Of a stretch of 13,986 nt of DNA, positions 13,769 through 13,986 are shown piece by piece (the first letter of the stretch is position 1; each line of letters begins with the position of its first letter). Source of the stretch: an uncultured Erythrobacteraceae bacterium (GTDB lineage Bacteria; Pseudomonadota; Alphaproteobacteria; Sphingomonadales; Sphingomonadaceae); the NCBI GenBank assembly GCA_950071875.1, contig CATMNW010000029.1, positions 1-13,986 on the forward strand. Reading direction: 5' to 3'. The notes beneath the pieces were generated by a model. The model had not been told where the DNA came from, ran no database searches, and worked only from the letters and a program-made list of their open reading frames with translations. The translations under genes were made by a program, and so were the position numbers.

Positions 13769-13986
13769 GGGGTAGGTCCTTTCCTGCGCGCCCTCCGGCA
13801 AGTCCATTTCGGCGCATTTCTGTGGCAGTCAGCAAGCTGTCGGCGATCATCCCCGCCCGTGCGCCGACGAGATCGGTCGCGGCAGGATTCCCTTCTGCTT
13901 CCCGAAGCGTTTCGTAGAAGAGGTCGAGCCAACGCGAGAAATGCCGGAGTTCGAGGCCCGGAATAGCAAGGTGCTTGAGCATGGGA
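13761..13986 (-). CDS. Group III truncated haemoglobin, C-terminal part (5' end outside window)
   Basis: The last 75 or so residues of a truncated haemoglobin of group III type, entering the window at its right edge and continuing past it. The stretch LKHLAIPGLELRHFSRWLDL matches the E-F region of this group, in which the proximal His is expected in the first part; the helical block FYETLREA and, later, GARAGMIADSLLTATE follow. The tail after that (GGRAGKDLPHA) is low-complexity. The apparent ATG at 13982 is internal to the family's NPMxKH segment, so it is not the true start. These proteins bind oxygen or nitric oxide; the exact role is unknown. The next gene overlaps the stop by 8 nt. Confidence 0.78.
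   Translation of the reverse strand, partial: PMLKHLAIPGLELRHFSRWLDLFYETLREAEGNPAATDLVGARAGMIADSLLTATEMRRNGLAGGRAGKDLPHA

Overview
The window reads as a chromosomal segment of an alphaproteobacterium, most likely a sphingomonad/Erythrobacter-type organism. This is inferred from the moderately high GC content, the codon use and the set of protein families; no rRNA or tRNA is present to fix the taxonomy. I see no phage, transposase, integrase, CRISPR array or tRNA. The content is a run of short, tightly packed housekeeping, stress and envelope operons.

Left part (1-4540), mostly plus strand. The window opens with the 3' end of a YeiH-type (UPF0324) putative sulfate exporter whose frame is blocked by stops near the window edge. 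A convergent Rnk-like GreA/GreB-fold protein follows on the minus strand. Next come an orphan, divergent MreB paralogue, then an EamA-family exporter overlapping a uroporphyrinogen-III synthase-like gene, then a PRC-barrel lipoprotein and a small hypothetical gene.

Middle (4495-7858), minus strand. A DUF488 protein is translationally coupled to a small DUF2945/Tudor-like protein. Upstream of that pair lie a 100-residue protein with a C-terminal membrane anchor, a poorly supported exported protein, and a membrane-anchored FMN/Fe-S oxidoreductase of the glutamate-synthase-domain family. An unusual RNA-like hairpin lies upstream of the oxidoreductase.

Right-middle (8092-11963), minus strand. 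A four-gene overlapping operon encodes, in transcription order: an EamA exporter, a META-domain lipoprotein, an MscS-type channel with a long periplasmic N-terminus, and a YbaY+META lipoprotein. Every junction overlaps by 4 to 17 nt. The leader holds a textbook intrinsic terminator just before the first gene, which suggests attenuation. An Lrp/AsnC regulator is transcribed divergently. This channel-plus-two-lipoproteins operon is the best candidate in the window for an undescribed functional module.

Right end (12769-13986). An MgtC/SapB membrane protein on the plus strand converges on a minus-strand pair: a group III truncated haemoglobin (running off the window) overlapping a membrane protein of unknown function.
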